64,000 nucleotides of DNA from Cellulomonas telluris (GTDB taxonomy: Bacteria > Actinomycetota > Actinomycetes > Actinomycetales > Cellulomonadaceae). The notes under the pieces are model-generated. The model searched no databases. It worked only from the letters and a program-made list of their open reading frames with translations, and was not told the DNA's origin. Both the position numbers and the translations under genes were made by a program. This document shows, piece after piece, positions 53,668-61,538 of the stretch; the first letter of the stretch is position 1; each line of letters begins with the position of its first letter. The stretch is from the NCBI RefSeq assembly GCF_004886325.1, contig NZ_QXFN01000001.1, positions 434,001 through 498,000 of the forward strand, in the 5' to 3' direction.

Positions 53668-53687
53668 GTTGTAAGAATACAACATGT
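53664..53687. promoter_or_regulatory. Palindrome containing both divergent start codons
   Basis: ACATGTTGTA (53664-53673) and TACAACATGT (53678-53687) are exact inverted copies around AGAA. The ArsR start codon lies in the left arm and the SRPBCC start codon in the right arm. The outward-facing AT-rich centre supplies -10 boxes (TATTCT minus, AAGAAT plus). A repressor here would cover both promoters and both translation starts. Confidence 0.85.
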
Positions 53688-54160
53688 CAACCGACGAGAC
53701 GCTCACCGCACTCTCCTTCACCGTGTCGGGACGCATCGCGCGCCCCTGCGAGCAGGTGTACGAGGCCGTCGCCGACCCCGAGCAGCTCTCGCGCTACTTC
53801 ACCACCGGCGGCGCCCACGGCCGGCTCGAGCCCGGCGCTGACGTGACCTGGGACTTCGCCGACTTCCCCGGCCGGTTCCCCGTCACCGTCGTCGAGGCGG
53901 ACCCGCCCCGCCGCCTCGTCATCGAGTGGGGCGGCGAGGCCACCGCCGGCGAGGGCGGTACCACGCGCACCGAGTTCGCGTTCGAGCCGGTCGACGACGG
54001 TGCGCGCACGCTCGTCACCATCACCGAGTCGTCCTGGCGTCCGACGCCCGACGGAGCCCGCGCCGCCTTCGGCAACTGCGAGGGCTGGACGAGCATGCTG
54101 AACGCCCTCAAGGCGTGGCTCGAGCACGGGGTGAACCTGCGGGAGGGGTTCTACCGCTGA
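53684..54160 (+). CDS. SRPBCC/AHSA1-domain protein
   Basis: A 158-residue START-like domain protein of the AHSA1 type: FTVSGRIARPCEQVYEAVADPEQLSRYFTTGGAHGRLEPGADVTWDFADFPGRFPVTVVEADPPRRLVIEW, ending EGWTSMLNALKAWLEHG. Such proteins bind hydrophobic ligands and are often linked to ArsR regulators, as here. The ligand is unknown. ATG 53684 has no Shine-Dalgarno; the mRNA is likely leaderless. It converges on the DUF6766-like gene, 9 bp apart. Confidence 0.88.
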   Translation: MSTDETLTALSFTVSGRIARPCEQVYEAVADPEQLSRYFTTGGAHGRLEPGADVTWDFADFPGRFPVTVVEADPPRRLVIEWGGEATAGEGGTTRTEFAFEPVDDGARTLVTITESSWRPTPDGARAAFGNCEGWTSMLNALKAWLEHGVNLREGFYR

Positions 54161-54169
54161 CCGCGGGAG

Positions 54170-54850
54170 TCAGCCCTCGACGCCCGTCGCCGAGTGGGCG
54201 GACCCCACCGGCTTCGACTCCGGCGACCCGCGCTCGCGGAGGAACACCGCCAGCAGCACCATGCTGAGCACCGCGAGGAACTCCGACTGCCAGTTCTGGA
54301 ACGTGCGGTTCCAGAAGTCGGGGTGGCCGAGGTACTGCGCCCACGGGACCGGGTCCTGCAGCTCGCGCATCTGCTCCTCCGAGTACGCGACCGCACCCGT
54401 CATCGACTGGACCAGCCACGACAGCAGGAAGATCGACCCCATCACGAGCGTCAGGGAGTGGGAGTAGACGCTCAGCCGCCACCCGCGCACGCGTGCCCAG
54501 GCCGGCGAGTCCGGCGTGGCGTGCTCCGCGACCTTCTGCTCCTCGTCGCTCTCGCGCCCGGCCTCGTCCAGCGCCTTCGACTCCGGCGAGCCCTTCTGCA
54601 CCAGCCACACCGTCGCGCCGATGTACAGCAGGAACTGCAGGAACTCGGACTGCCAGTTCTCGGTGACGTCGACGGCGAAGGCGGACGAGAAGAGGTAGTC
54701 GGCCAGCGGCACGGGGTCGAGGCCCGCCGCGCGCTGCTCCTCGTTGAAGAACGCGACGCCGGTGAGGGCCTGCCCCACGAGGGACAGCAGGAAGATCGCC
54801 GCGAAGAACAGGCTCAGCCCGTTCTCCCGCACCACGCGCGGCATCCTCAT
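54170..54850 (-). CDS. DUF6766-like membrane protein with internal duplication
   Basis: A 226-residue protein of two similar halves. Each half has a hydrophobic segment (SLFFAAIFLLSLVGQALTG, about 11-30; LVMGSIFLLSWLVQSMTG, about 131-150), an EEQ, DPVP pattern, then NWQSEFLQFLLYIGATVWLV or NWQSEFLAVLSMVLLAVFL, and RGSPESK-type ends (KGSPESK, RGSPESK). Four membrane segments are expected. The identity to DUF6766 is from memory of this motif set. Its start overlaps the small membrane gene upstream (ATGA). Function unknown. Confidence 0.75.
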   Translation of the reverse strand: MRMPRVVRENGLSLFFAAIFLLSLVGQALTGVAFFNEEQRAAGLDPVPLADYLFSSAFAVDVTENWQSEFLQFLLYIGATVWLVQKGSPESKALDEAGRESDEEQKVAEHATPDSPAWARVRGWRLSVYSHSLTLVMGSIFLLSWLVQSMTGAVAYSEEQMRELQDPVPWAQYLGHPDFWNRTFQNWQSEFLAVLSMVLLAVFLRERGSPESKPVGSAHSATGVEG

Positions 54851-54939
54851 CGCCGCACCACCGCCAGCACCACCGACAGCACCAGGGAGGCGTAGACCGC
54901 GACCAGCGTCAGCGCGACCAGGACCCGCTGCGACCTCAT
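54847..54939 (-). CDS. 30-residue single-span membrane peptide
   Basis: A small gene between two overlaps: its ATG at 54939 overlaps the lipoprotein stop and its TGA overlaps the DUF6766-like start, both as ATGA. GAGGTGGAGG lies just upstream. The product is MRSQR, a hydrophobic span of about 20 residues and RR, a typical one-pass membrane peptide. Such tight packing strongly suggests real translation. No homologue is recognised. Confidence 0.7.
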   Translation of the reverse strand: MRSQRVLVALTLVAVYASLVLSVVLAVVRR

Positions 54940-55364
54940 GCCTCCACCTCGCAGTCGTAGGGACGCTCCGGGCGGGAGTCGCAGCCGGCGGCGGTGACGA
55001 CCCACCCGCCGCCCGACCGCGCCAGGAACACCGTGTCCGCCGCGAACAGCACCTGTGCCTGCCGGCCCGCCACGTGGGCCGTCGCCGTGCCGAGGCCGTC
55101 CGCCCGGGAGGCGAGGTCGTCCCCGACGTCGCCGGAGGTCACCGCCTGCGCGCAGGGGGCGTCCGCGTCGGCGGCGGCGGCCTCGGCCGCGTCGGGGAGC
55201 AGCAGGGCGCAGGCCGCCTCGCCGTCGCCGTCGGCGACGGCGGCGTAGAAGCGCTCCGCGGCGTCGACGGCGTCCGCGGAGGCGGGGGCGTCGCTGCAGG
55301 CGGAGGCGACCAGGGCCACCGCCAGGGTCAGCGCGGCGACCGCCGCGCCGTGTCGTCGATCCAT
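54936..55364 (-). CDS. Hypothetical lipoprotein
   Basis: A 142-residue lipoprotein with signal MDRRHGAAVAALTLAVALVASAC and lipobox ASAC (Cys23). The mature part has a helix with ERFYAAVADGDGEAACALL, as in NTF2-like lipoproteins, followed by VLFAADTVFLARSGGGWVVTAAGC and CEVEA; the Cys residues may form disulphides. No function is known. It begins a three-gene overlapping minus-strand operon. Confidence 0.72.
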   Translation of the reverse strand: MDRRHGAAVAALTLAVALVASACSDAPASADAVDAAERFYAAVADGDGEAACALLLPDAAEAAAADADAPCAQAVTSGDVGDDLASRADGLGTATAHVAGRQAQVLFAADTVFLARSGGGWVVTAAGCDSRPERPYDCEVEA

Positions 55365-55522
55365 GCCGGGATGGTGGCAGGGGCGACGTCGGCCGGCATC
55401 CGGTCGCCGGGGAAGCCCGCGGGGGGCACCCGTTCGGCCGTGGCCGAGCGAGCCCCACCAACTTCACCCGACTCCGGGAGATCTCCTGGGTGATCCACGT
55501 CCTTACCATCCCTTTGTCACAG

Positions 55523-55539
55523 TTTGAGCGGCGCTCGAA
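55523..55539. promoter_or_regulatory. Imperfect palindrome upstream of beta-helix gene
   Basis: TTTGAGCG-G-CGCTCGAA (7 of 8 paired) lies 37 bp before the beta-helix protein start. It resembles LacI-type operators such as GAGCGCTC sites, but the assignment is tentative. The gap 55365-55575 has no gene. Confidence 0.35.
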
Positions 55540-55575
55540 CCGTGTGCGCCGCGGTCCTGCAAGGGGGGCAAGGAC

Positions 55576-56652
55576 ATGAGGACGAGGTCTCTGCTGGCCG
55601 TCGGTGCGGCCCTGGGCATGGTGGTCACGTTCGCGACGAGCGCGGCGGCGGCACCTCCACCGTGTCCGGGGTTCGTGCAGAAGGGGCCGAACCACTACCG
55701 GTTGGTCGCGGACTCGACGTGCGACCTGGGGGTGCTGCCCTCCGGCACCACGGTCGACCTGGCCGGGCGCACGCTGACGAGCCCGGGGAGCGGTGGTTCC
55801 GGCACCGTGGTCGGTGGATCCGACGTGACGCTCGCCCGAGGCCACCTGCGCGCGAACTCGATCTACTGGGCGGGCGAGCGCGGCCGCCTCGACCGCGTCG
55901 ACGTCACGTCCGTCGTCCCCGGTGCCGCCACCGGCGCCTTCCTCACGGCCGGCGCGCCGGGGATGGTCGTCACGAGGAGCCACTTCCACGACCTGCCCGG
56001 CACGGCCGTCGACTTCTACCACGCAGGGCAGGGGAGGGTCTCCGACTCGAGGTTCACCCGGAACGGCATCGCCGTCGCGATCCAGAAGAGGGACGGGTTC
56101 GTCGTCGAGCGGTCGACGTTCGTGGGGAACCAGACGGGCGTCTTCCTGCGCAACGAGGACGGCGCCGGCGCCAACGACGTCGCCGTCGCCGACAACGTCT
56201 TCAAGGCCAGCTCCGGGGCCGGCATCCGCGTGGTCCTGCGCAAGAGCTACTTCCAGAGCGCCGCCCGCGGCCTCGACGACGTGCAGCTCCTCCGGAACCG
56301 CCTGATCGACAACGGCGGGCCCGGGATCGACGTCACGGTGGAGTGCTCGACGGAGGAGGCCGAGTGCACGCTCGGGCAGTCCTCCATCACCGTGACGGGG
56401 AACGCGCTCCGGCACAACGGCTTCGCCCCCTCGGCCGGCCTGGGCGACGACGGCATCTCGGCCCGGACGCTCGTCGGCGGCCCGGGAGCCGCCCCGGGCA
56501 CCGCGGGCCTGTCCGTCGTCACCGTGACCGGCAACCGCTCGGACCGGAACGCGGACCGCGGGTACGACGTGGCGGGCGTGACCGACGGCGGCGGCAACAC
56601 CGCGCGGCGCAACGCCGACCCGCAGCAGTGCCTGGGCGTGGTCTGCCCGTAG
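55576..56652 (+). CDS. Secreted right-handed parallel beta-helix protein
   Basis: A 358-residue exported protein with signal peptide (1-26, ending SAAAAP). The body has about nine irregular turns rich in N, G, D and V/I (VDLAGRTLTSPGSGG, DFYHAGQGRVSDSRFTRNGIAV, NQTGVFLRNEDGAGANDVAVADNVF, NRLIDNGGPGIDV, VTVTGNRSDRNADRGYDVAG), matching pectate-lyase-like PbH1 folds. Four Cys near both ends may cap the helix. A polysaccharide substrate is likely but not defined. GGGGGGCAAGG precedes ATG 55576. Confidence 0.8.
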   Translation: MRTRSLLAVGAALGMVVTFATSAAAAPPPCPGFVQKGPNHYRLVADSTCDLGVLPSGTTVDLAGRTLTSPGSGGSGTVVGGSDVTLARGHLRANSIYWAGERGRLDRVDVTSVVPGAATGAFLTAGAPGMVVTRSHFHDLPGTAVDFYHAGQGRVSDSRFTRNGIAVAIQKRDGFVVERSTFVGNQTGVFLRNEDGAGANDVAVADNVFKASSGAGIRVVLRKSYFQSAARGLDDVQLLRNRLIDNGGPGIDVTVECSTEEAECTLGQSSITVTGNALRHNGFAPSAGLGDDGISARTLVGGPGAAPGTAGLSVVTVTGNRSDRNADRGYDVAGVTDGGGNTARRNADPQQCLGVVCP

Positions 56653-56664
56653 ACGGGGACGGCG

Positions 56665-56693
56665 AGGGCCGGGGACGCGCAGTCCCCGGCCCT
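56665..56693. terminator. Hairpin terminator after beta-helix gene
   Basis: AGGGCCGGGGAC (56665-56676) pairs perfectly with GTCCCCGGCCCT (56682-56693) over a GCGCA loop, 13 bp past the stop codon. Confidence 0.8.
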
Positions 56694-56857
56694 GTCGCGC
56701 GGCCGCGTCGGGCGGGACGCGAGGGTCCGGGGCCCGGGCGGCGCGCCCGTGCGCGACACTGCTCCGAGCCGCTCACGCGGCGGGACCGCCCTGCCGGCAC
56801 GGGTCGACGGGGTCGGCGCAGTCCCGCCGCCCTCGCCCCGACGGAGGACGACCACGC

Positions 56858-57535
56858 ATGGTGTCCCGGCTGCTGCCCACGGAGAGCGTCGGCGTCTGGA
56901 CCGACGCGCCGGTGGAGGCGCTGCCGGCCGCACCGCCCTGGCTCGCGATCACCGACCCCGTCGCCGCGAGGCTCGCGCGCCTGCGGGACCCGCGCGACCG
57001 CCGCGCGGCGGTCTCGGCGCGGGCGCTGGCCGTGCTGGTCGTCGCCGACCTGCTCGGCGTCCGGCCGGGCGACGTCCGCCTGGCCCAGCGGTGCCCGGGC
57101 TGCGGCGGCGACGACCACGGGGCACCGTTCGTCGAGGGGTACCCCGACGTGCACGTGAGCTGGTCGCACACGCGGGCGCACGTGGCCGCGGCAGCCGCCC
57201 CGACACCCGTCGCGGTCGACGTGGAGGAGGCGGTCGCCGACGTCGACACCCTGGCGTCCCACGTCGCCACCGCGACGGAGCGTGCGTGGCTCGCGCAGCA
57301 CGACGCGCCCCTCGCGTTCGCCCGGCTCTGGTCGCGCAAGGAGTGCGCCGTCAAGCTCGGGCGGATCGACCTCGGCGGGATGACGGCGATCGCGTTCTCC
57401 GACGGCCGCGAGCTGCTGACCCGCGTCGACGGCGCGTCGGTCCTCGACCGCTCGACCACCGAGCGCGCGCTCGTCGCCATGACGGCCGGGGAGCTCCGGT
57501 GGACGCCCGCCCACCGGCTCCGCGCCGGCGTGTGA
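56858..57535 (+). CDS. 4'-phosphopantetheinyl transferase superfamily protein
   Basis: A 225-residue protein with the PPTase motifs VAVDVEE (Asp121, Glu123, metal ligands) and FARLWSRKECAVKLG (Lys161, Glu162, Lys166), and the N-terminal helper motif VSWSHTRAHVAAA. It would activate acyl- or peptidyl-carrier domains. RCPGCGGDDHG just before the fold may bind a metal, an unusual touch. No NRPS or PKS gene is near, so the partner lies elsewhere. CGGAGG lies 6 nt upstream of ATG 56858. Confidence 0.88.
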   Translation: MVSRLLPTESVGVWTDAPVEALPAAPPWLAITDPVAARLARLRDPRDRRAAVSARALAVLVVADLLGVRPGDVRLAQRCPGCGGDDHGAPFVEGYPDVHVSWSHTRAHVAAAAAPTPVAVDVEEAVADVDTLASHVATATERAWLAQHDAPLAFARLWSRKECAVKLGRIDLGGMTAIAFSDGRELLTRVDGASVLDRSTTERALVAMTAGELRWTPAHRLRAGV

Positions 57536-57749
57536 GCGGACTCGCGCTGCACGGCGGACCCGCACGCGTCACCCGTCCACGGTCGGGGCGAGGGTGTGCT
57601 GGTCAGGGGTGGGTGGGCAGCCCTTGCCTCCGGTCCGGGAGGCTGCCCCGTCGCGCTCGCGAGAGCGGGACCCGGGCTTCCGCCGGGGACCACGGCGCTT
57701 GCCCGGGGACGTCGACGTGGTGCGCGACGCCGGCGACCGGCATCAGGCG

Positions 57750-58745
57750 TCAGGCGCCCTCGCAGCGCCCCTCGCGCCAGTAGCCCATGAACGCGACGGC
57801 CTTGCGGTCGACGCCGCACTCGCGGACCAGGTGGCGGCGCAGGGTCTTGATGACGCCGGCCTCGCCGGCGAGCCACGCGTACAGGTGCGCCTCGGCGGCC
57901 AGCGGGGCGCCCGTCGTGTAGTCGACCGGCACCTCCCACAGCATGCCGTGGTCGACGTCGACGTCCTCGAGCTCGACGTCGGGGACCGGGGCCTGGCCGG
58001 GCAGCAGGCGGGCGCACGCGGCCTGGACGGCGGGCACGAGCAGCTCGCCGTGGCCGCGGCCGTCGCGGCCGTACCAGCGGACGGTCACGCCGTCGGGGGC
58101 GTGCAGGTCGAGGCGGTCGTCCGACCACGGCATCTCGATGACGACCTCGCCGCGGGCGTCGCGGGGGAGGCGCTCGACGATGCCGGAGATGGCGGGCAGC
58201 GCCGTCTCGTCGCCGGCGATGAGGAGGCGGTCGGTGCGCGCCGGGGGCACGAAGTCGACGCCGCCGTGCGGGCCGTCCCAGTCGGCGTTCGGGCCGAGCA
58301 CGACGAGCTCGTCGCCGACCTCGGCGGTCGACGCCCAGCGCGACGCCGGGCCGGTGTCGCCGTGCAGCACGACGTCGACGTCCAGCTCGCGGACCGGCTG
58401 CCGGACGGTGCGGGCCGTGTACGTGCGGACGGGGTGGCGGGCGTCCTCGGGGAGCTCGCGCCAGCGGCCGTACCAGTCGCCGGACTGGCCGAGGTCGAGC
58501 AGGCCCTCGTAGCCGGCCGTGTCGATCGGCAGGAAGAACTTGATCCGCTGGTCGAACCCGTTGTCGGCGAAGCGGTCGAGGTCCTCACCGGTGAACGTGA
58601 CGCGCAGCAGGCTCGGGCACATGCGCTGCAGCCGCGCGACCCGCACGTGGAACATCCGGAACGGGGAGACGGCGGTCCCGACCGCGGCGTCGGCCGTGGT
58701 CGCGGGCGTCTCGTCGGTCGCCGTGGCGGTGCTCGTCGCGGTCAC
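57750..58745 (-). CDS. Siderophore-interacting protein (FAD/ferric reductase-like)
   Basis: A 331-residue SIP/ViuB-family flavoprotein. FAD region: HPVRTYTARTVRQPVRELDVDVVLHGDTGPASRWAS; NAD(P) region: LLIAGDETALPAISGIVERLP, then WLAGEAGVIKTLRRHLVRECGVDRKAVAFMGYWREG. It reduces ferric siderophores in the cytoplasm. GTG 58745 is the start. A strong iron box lies 11 bp upstream, so expression should rise in low iron. No siderophore synthesis or uptake gene is in view. Confidence 0.92.
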   Translation of the reverse strand: MTATSTATATDETPATTADAAVGTAVSPFRMFHVRVARLQRMCPSLLRVTFTGEDLDRFADNGFDQRIKFFLPIDTAGYEGLLDLGQSGDWYGRWRELPEDARHPVRTYTARTVRQPVRELDVDVVLHGDTGPASRWASTAEVGDELVVLGPNADWDGPHGGVDFVPPARTDRLLIAGDETALPAISGIVERLPRDARGEVVIEMPWSDDRLDLHAPDGVTVRWYGRDGRGHGELLVPAVQAACARLLPGQAPVPDVELEDVDVDHGMLWEVPVDYTTGAPLAAEAHLYAWLAGEAGVIKTLRRHLVRECGVDRKAVAFMGYWREGRCEGA

Positions 58746-58755
58746 GCACGCAGCA

Positions 58756-58774
58756 TAAGGTCAGGCTTACCTGA
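58756..58774. promoter_or_regulatory. IdeR/DtxR iron box
   Basis: TAAGGTCAGGCTTACCTGA matches the DtxR/IdeR consensus TTAGGTTAGGCTAACCTAA at 15 of 19 positions and is itself nearly palindromic. It overlaps the expected promoter of the siderophore-interacting gene. Confidence 0.88.
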
Positions 58775-58813
58775 CCTGGCAAGGTGCGAGTGCGTCACGT
58801 CACGTCCGTGGCG

Positions 58814-59254
58814 TCACGTCGCCCGCTCGGGGCGCGCGAGGGCGACGACCTCGACGACGCCGTCGAGACCCGCGAAGTCGGCGGGGTTCGTCGTCCACAG
58901 CGGCAGCCCGTTCGCCGCAGCGGTCGCGGCGATCATCAGGTCGGCCACCCGGCGGCGAGGGGTGCGCCCGGCGGCGCGGACGGCCGCCGCGACCCTCCCG
59001 TAGAGCCGCGCGGCCTCCGCGTCGAACGGCAGCGGGTCGAACTCGCTCTCGGCGCGCTGCAGGACGTCGGTCCGGCGCGCGCGCTCCGCGTGTGCGTCGG
59101 CGTCGTCGCCCGTGACCAGGTGCACGCCCGCAGAGAGCTCACCGAGCGTCACGGCGGAGATGGCGACCTCGTCGGGGAGGAGTGCCGCGTCGATCCAGCG
59201 CCGGAGGATCAGCACGTTCGTGTCGAGGAGCCCGCGGTCGTGGTCAACGGGCAT
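58814..59254 (-). CDS. PIN-domain toxin (VapC-like)
   Basis: A 146-residue PIN nuclease. The acidic active-site set is visible: Asp in LLDTNVLIL, Glu in AVTLGELSAG, Asp in RRRVADLMIAATAAANGLPLWTTNPADF. PIN toxins cut tRNA or rRNA to stop growth. ATG 59254 overlaps the antitoxin stop by 11 bp, as expected for a toxin-antitoxin operon. The type of target cannot be told from sequence. Confidence 0.88.
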   Translation of the reverse strand: MPVDHDRGLLDTNVLILRRWIDAALLPDEVAISAVTLGELSAGVHLVTGDDADAHAERARRTDVLQRAESEFDPLPFDAEAARLYGRVAAAVRAAGRTPRRRVADLMIAATAAANGLPLWTTNPADFAGLDGVVEVVALARPERAT

Positions 59255-59513
59255 AGGGGTCGGCCTCGTCGTCGTCGAGCACCGCGTCCTGGTCGCTCCG
59301 GAAGCGCTCGAGGTCCATGGCCGGCGCCGTCCGCGACATCGCGCCGAACTCGGCACGCGGCACGAACTGGCGCCTGCGCCGGAGGGGGACGAGCTCACCG
59401 ATCCCGTGGCCGTCGCGGGTGACGGTGAAGGACTGGCCACCCTCGACCGCGTCCATGATCTCCTTCGACCGGAGCCGGAGGTCGCGCTGGCTGATCTCGG
59501 GCTGGAGCGTCAC
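59244..59513 (-). CDS. Phd/YefM-type antitoxin
   Basis: An 89-residue protein. The N-terminus has the Phd/YefM dimer and DNA-binding fold (ISQRDLRLRSKEIMDAVEGGQSFTVTRDGHGIGELVPL); the C-terminal half (RSDQDAVLDDDEADPYAR) is acidic and would block the PIN toxin. It begins at GTG 59513, and the direct repeats at 59534-59550 upstream form a likely autoregulatory operator. Confidence 0.88.
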   Translation of the reverse strand: MTLQPEISQRDLRLRSKEIMDAVEGGQSFTVTRDGHGIGELVPLRRRRQFVPRAEFGAMSRTAPAMDLERFRSDQDAVLDDDEADPYAR

Positions 59514-59533
59514 GTCCGCCAGCGTAGCCCGGT

Positions 59534-59550
59534 GTGCTACCTAGTGCTAC
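59534..59550. promoter_or_regulatory. Direct repeat operator of the toxin-antitoxin operon
   Basis: GTGCTAC occurs twice (59534-59540 and 59544-59550) with a 3-bp spacer, on the upstream side of the antitoxin gene. Such spaced repeats are the usual target for Phd/YefM autoregulation. The 3' end of the VOC gene overlaps this site. Confidence 0.55.
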
Positions 59551-59918
59551 ACCCGGTCGGGGAGCTGCTGGACCGCCCACTCGTTGCCGTCGGGGTCGCG
59601 GAAGCCCGTGAACCGGCCCCACGCGAGGTCCTGCACCGGCGGCGCGTCGACGCCGTGGGCGAGGAGGTGCTCGCGGGCCGCGTCGGCGTCGTCCACGACG
59701 ACCTGCAGCCCCTTCACCGACCCCGGCGGCGCCTGGACGATGCCCTCACCGATCGCGATCGAGCACGCCGAGCCGGGCGGCGTGAGCTGCACGAACCGCA
59801 GGTGCTCGTGCACGCGCACGTCGTGGTCGACCACGAAGCCCACCTGGTCCGCGTAGAACGCCTTCGCCCGGTCGACGTCGCTGACCGGGACCATCACGAG
59901 CTCGAGCCGGAACTCCAT
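59547..59918 (-). CDS. Glyoxalase/VOC superfamily protein
   Basis: A 123-residue VOC protein. It starts MEFRLELVMVPVSDVDRAKAFYADQVGF, typical of bleomycin-resistance/dioxygenase-like folds, and ends TGFRDPDGNEWAVQQL. The metal-ligand His/Glu pattern is weak (HEHLRFVQL, GNEWAVQ). The substrate is unknown. ATG 59918 is the start; the stop falls within the antitoxin operator. The gene is separate from the TA pair. Confidence 0.85.
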   Translation of the reverse strand: MEFRLELVMVPVSDVDRAKAFYADQVGFVVDHDVRVHEHLRFVQLTPPGSACSIAIGEGIVQAPPGSVKGLQVVVDDADAAREHLLAHGVDAPPVQDLAWGRFTGFRDPDGNEWAVQQLPDRV

Positions 59919-60018
59919 CGCCGCACCCCCAGGGTCACCCGCCGGCCCGACGCCGGCGGCCGAGGCCATGCTCCCGCGGACACCGACACGGCGTCACCCC
60001 GCGGGGACGTCCCGGGTG

Positions 60019-60057
60019 GTGCAGCGTTCGTCGCGCGTCACGGGACCGACGCTGCAC
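60019..60057. terminator. Hairpin after the VIT gene
   Basis: GTGCAGCGT (60019-60027) pairs with ACGCTGCAC (60049-60057). It lies 37 bp past the minus-strand stop of the ferritin-like/VIT gene and could terminate it. Confidence 0.5.
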
Positions 60058-60093
60058 ACCCCGGCGCCGCCGGGCGGGGCCGGCGCGTCCGCG

Positions 60094-61293
60094 TCAGGCG
60101 AGGCCGTCCGTGCCGAACGCCAGGCCCAGGACGTAGGTCGCCGCCGCGGCCCCGAAGCCGATCGCGAGCTGGCGCACCGCCCGCTTCACGGGAGACGCCC
60201 CCGAGAGCAGCCCCACGACCGAGCCCGTGCCCAGCAGCGCGACGCCCACGAGCCCGGCGGACCACGCGACGGCGGTCCACCCCTCGGCGCCGAGCAGGTA
60301 GGGCAGCACCGGCACCGCGGCGCCGGACGCGAAGAAGCAGAAGCTCGCGATCGCGGCGCCCCACGCGGTGCCGACCGACTCGTGCTCGTCCCGCTCGGGG
60401 ACGCCCGGAGCGGCGTGGGTGACGGGGGCCGGCGTCGCACCCGGCAGCGTCGTCGTCGTCCGCAGCAGGGAGCCGCTCACCTGCTGGCGCGCCTCGTACT
60501 GCGCGAGGGAGGCCAGCACGACGTCCGCGCGCGTCTGCGCCTCGTCCGGCGACATGCCCCGGGCCCGGTAGACCAGCGCGAGCTCGTTCGCGTCGACGTC
60601 GAGGTGCGCGAGCGCCGCCGCGGCCTCGGCGTCCGGGCGGGACGCCTCGAGCAGCTCGCGCTGCGAGCGCACCGACACGTACTCGCCGGCGCCCATCGAC
60701 AGCGCGCCGGCGAGCAGACCCGCCAGCCCGGTGAGCAGCACGGTGCCCGTCGCGACGCCGGACGCGCCGATGCCGAGCACGAGCGCGAGGTTCGAGACCA
60801 GCCCGTCGTTGGCGCCGAACACGGCGGCGCGGAACGTGCCGGAGATCTGCTGCCGGCCGCGCATCGCGAGCCCGCGGACGACCTCCTCGTGGATCTGCTC
60901 GTCGGCGGCCATGCGCGGTGTGGCCTCGGCGTCCCGCTCGTACGTGGACCGCGCCTCGGCGCGCTGCGCGAGCGCGAGGACGAACACCGACCCGAACCGG
61001 CGCGCCAGCCAGCCCAGCACGCGGCTGCGCCAGTCGCCGCGCAGCGGGCGGCCGACGTCGTCGCCGAGCAGCTCGAGCCAGTGCGACTCGTGCCGCCGCT
61101 CCGCCTCGGCGAGGGCGAGCAGGATGTCGCGCTCCTCACCGGTGCGGCGGCCGGCGAGGTCGCGGTAGACGGCGGCCTCGGCGCGCTCGTTCGCGAGGTT
61201 GCGGCGCCAGCGGCGCAGCTGTGCGGGCGTGGCGGCGGGGCGGCCGGCGGGTGCGGGCCGGTCGGCGGGTGCGGGACGGTCGGGCGTGTTCAC
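60094..61293 (-). CDS. Ferritin-like/VIT1 membrane iron-manganese transporter
   Basis: A 399-residue protein in two parts. Residues about 28-165 are a rubrerythrin-like four-helix domain: LANERAEAAVYRDLAGRRTGEER, then LAEAERRHESHWLELLG with Glu and His ligands, and a second half with QIHEEVVRGLAM. Residues about 172-395 are a VIT1/CCC1 domain with GTFRAAVFGANDGLVSNLALVLGIG and SMGAGEYVSVRSQRELLE (MxGEY motif). This matches MbfA-type iron exporters, which move Fe2+ or Mn2+. GTG 61293 has GGAG upstream. Confidence 0.87.
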   Translation of the reverse strand: MNTPDRPAPADRPAPAGRPAATPAQLRRWRRNLANERAEAAVYRDLAGRRTGEERDILLALAEAERRHESHWLELLGDDVGRPLRGDWRSRVLGWLARRFGSVFVLALAQRAEARSTYERDAEATPRMAADEQIHEEVVRGLAMRGRQQISGTFRAAVFGANDGLVSNLALVLGIGASGVATGTVLLTGLAGLLAGALSMGAGEYVSVRSQRELLEASRPDAEAAAALAHLDVDANELALVYRARGMSPDEAQTRADVVLASLAQYEARQQVSGSLLRTTTTLPGATPAPVTHAAPGVPERDEHESVGTAWGAAIASFCFFASGAAVPVLPYLLGAEGWTAVAWSAGLVGVALLGTGSVVGLLSGASPVKRAVRQLAIGFGAAAATYVLGLAFGTDGLA

Positions 61294-61486
61294 GGTGCTC
61301 CGGGGACGGCGACGGGCGGGCGCACACGGACGCGCCCGGGACCGTCCGGTCCCGGGCTGCGTCGGTGCACGTCGCACCGTAGGCGTGCGGCGGGGGTTGC
61401 GATAACGGGTGGCGGCAGGATGCCGTGACCCCCGCTCGCCCGTTTCGGCCACCCGAACGCGCGTCGCCGGTCATGCGCGGTGCGAG

Positions 61487-61534
61487 CGCAACCTGGTGCA
61501 CTGCACCGCGCGTCCGGCGGTGCACCACGTTGCG
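61487..61534. terminator. Long inverted repeat after the LLM gene
   Basis: CGCAACCTGGTGCAC (61487-61501) pairs with GTGCACCACGTTGCG (61520-61534), with 2 mismatches in 15, 4 bp past the minus-strand stop of the F420-type oxidoreductase gene. It is a good terminator candidate. Confidence 0.6.
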
Positions 61535-61538
61535 TTCG

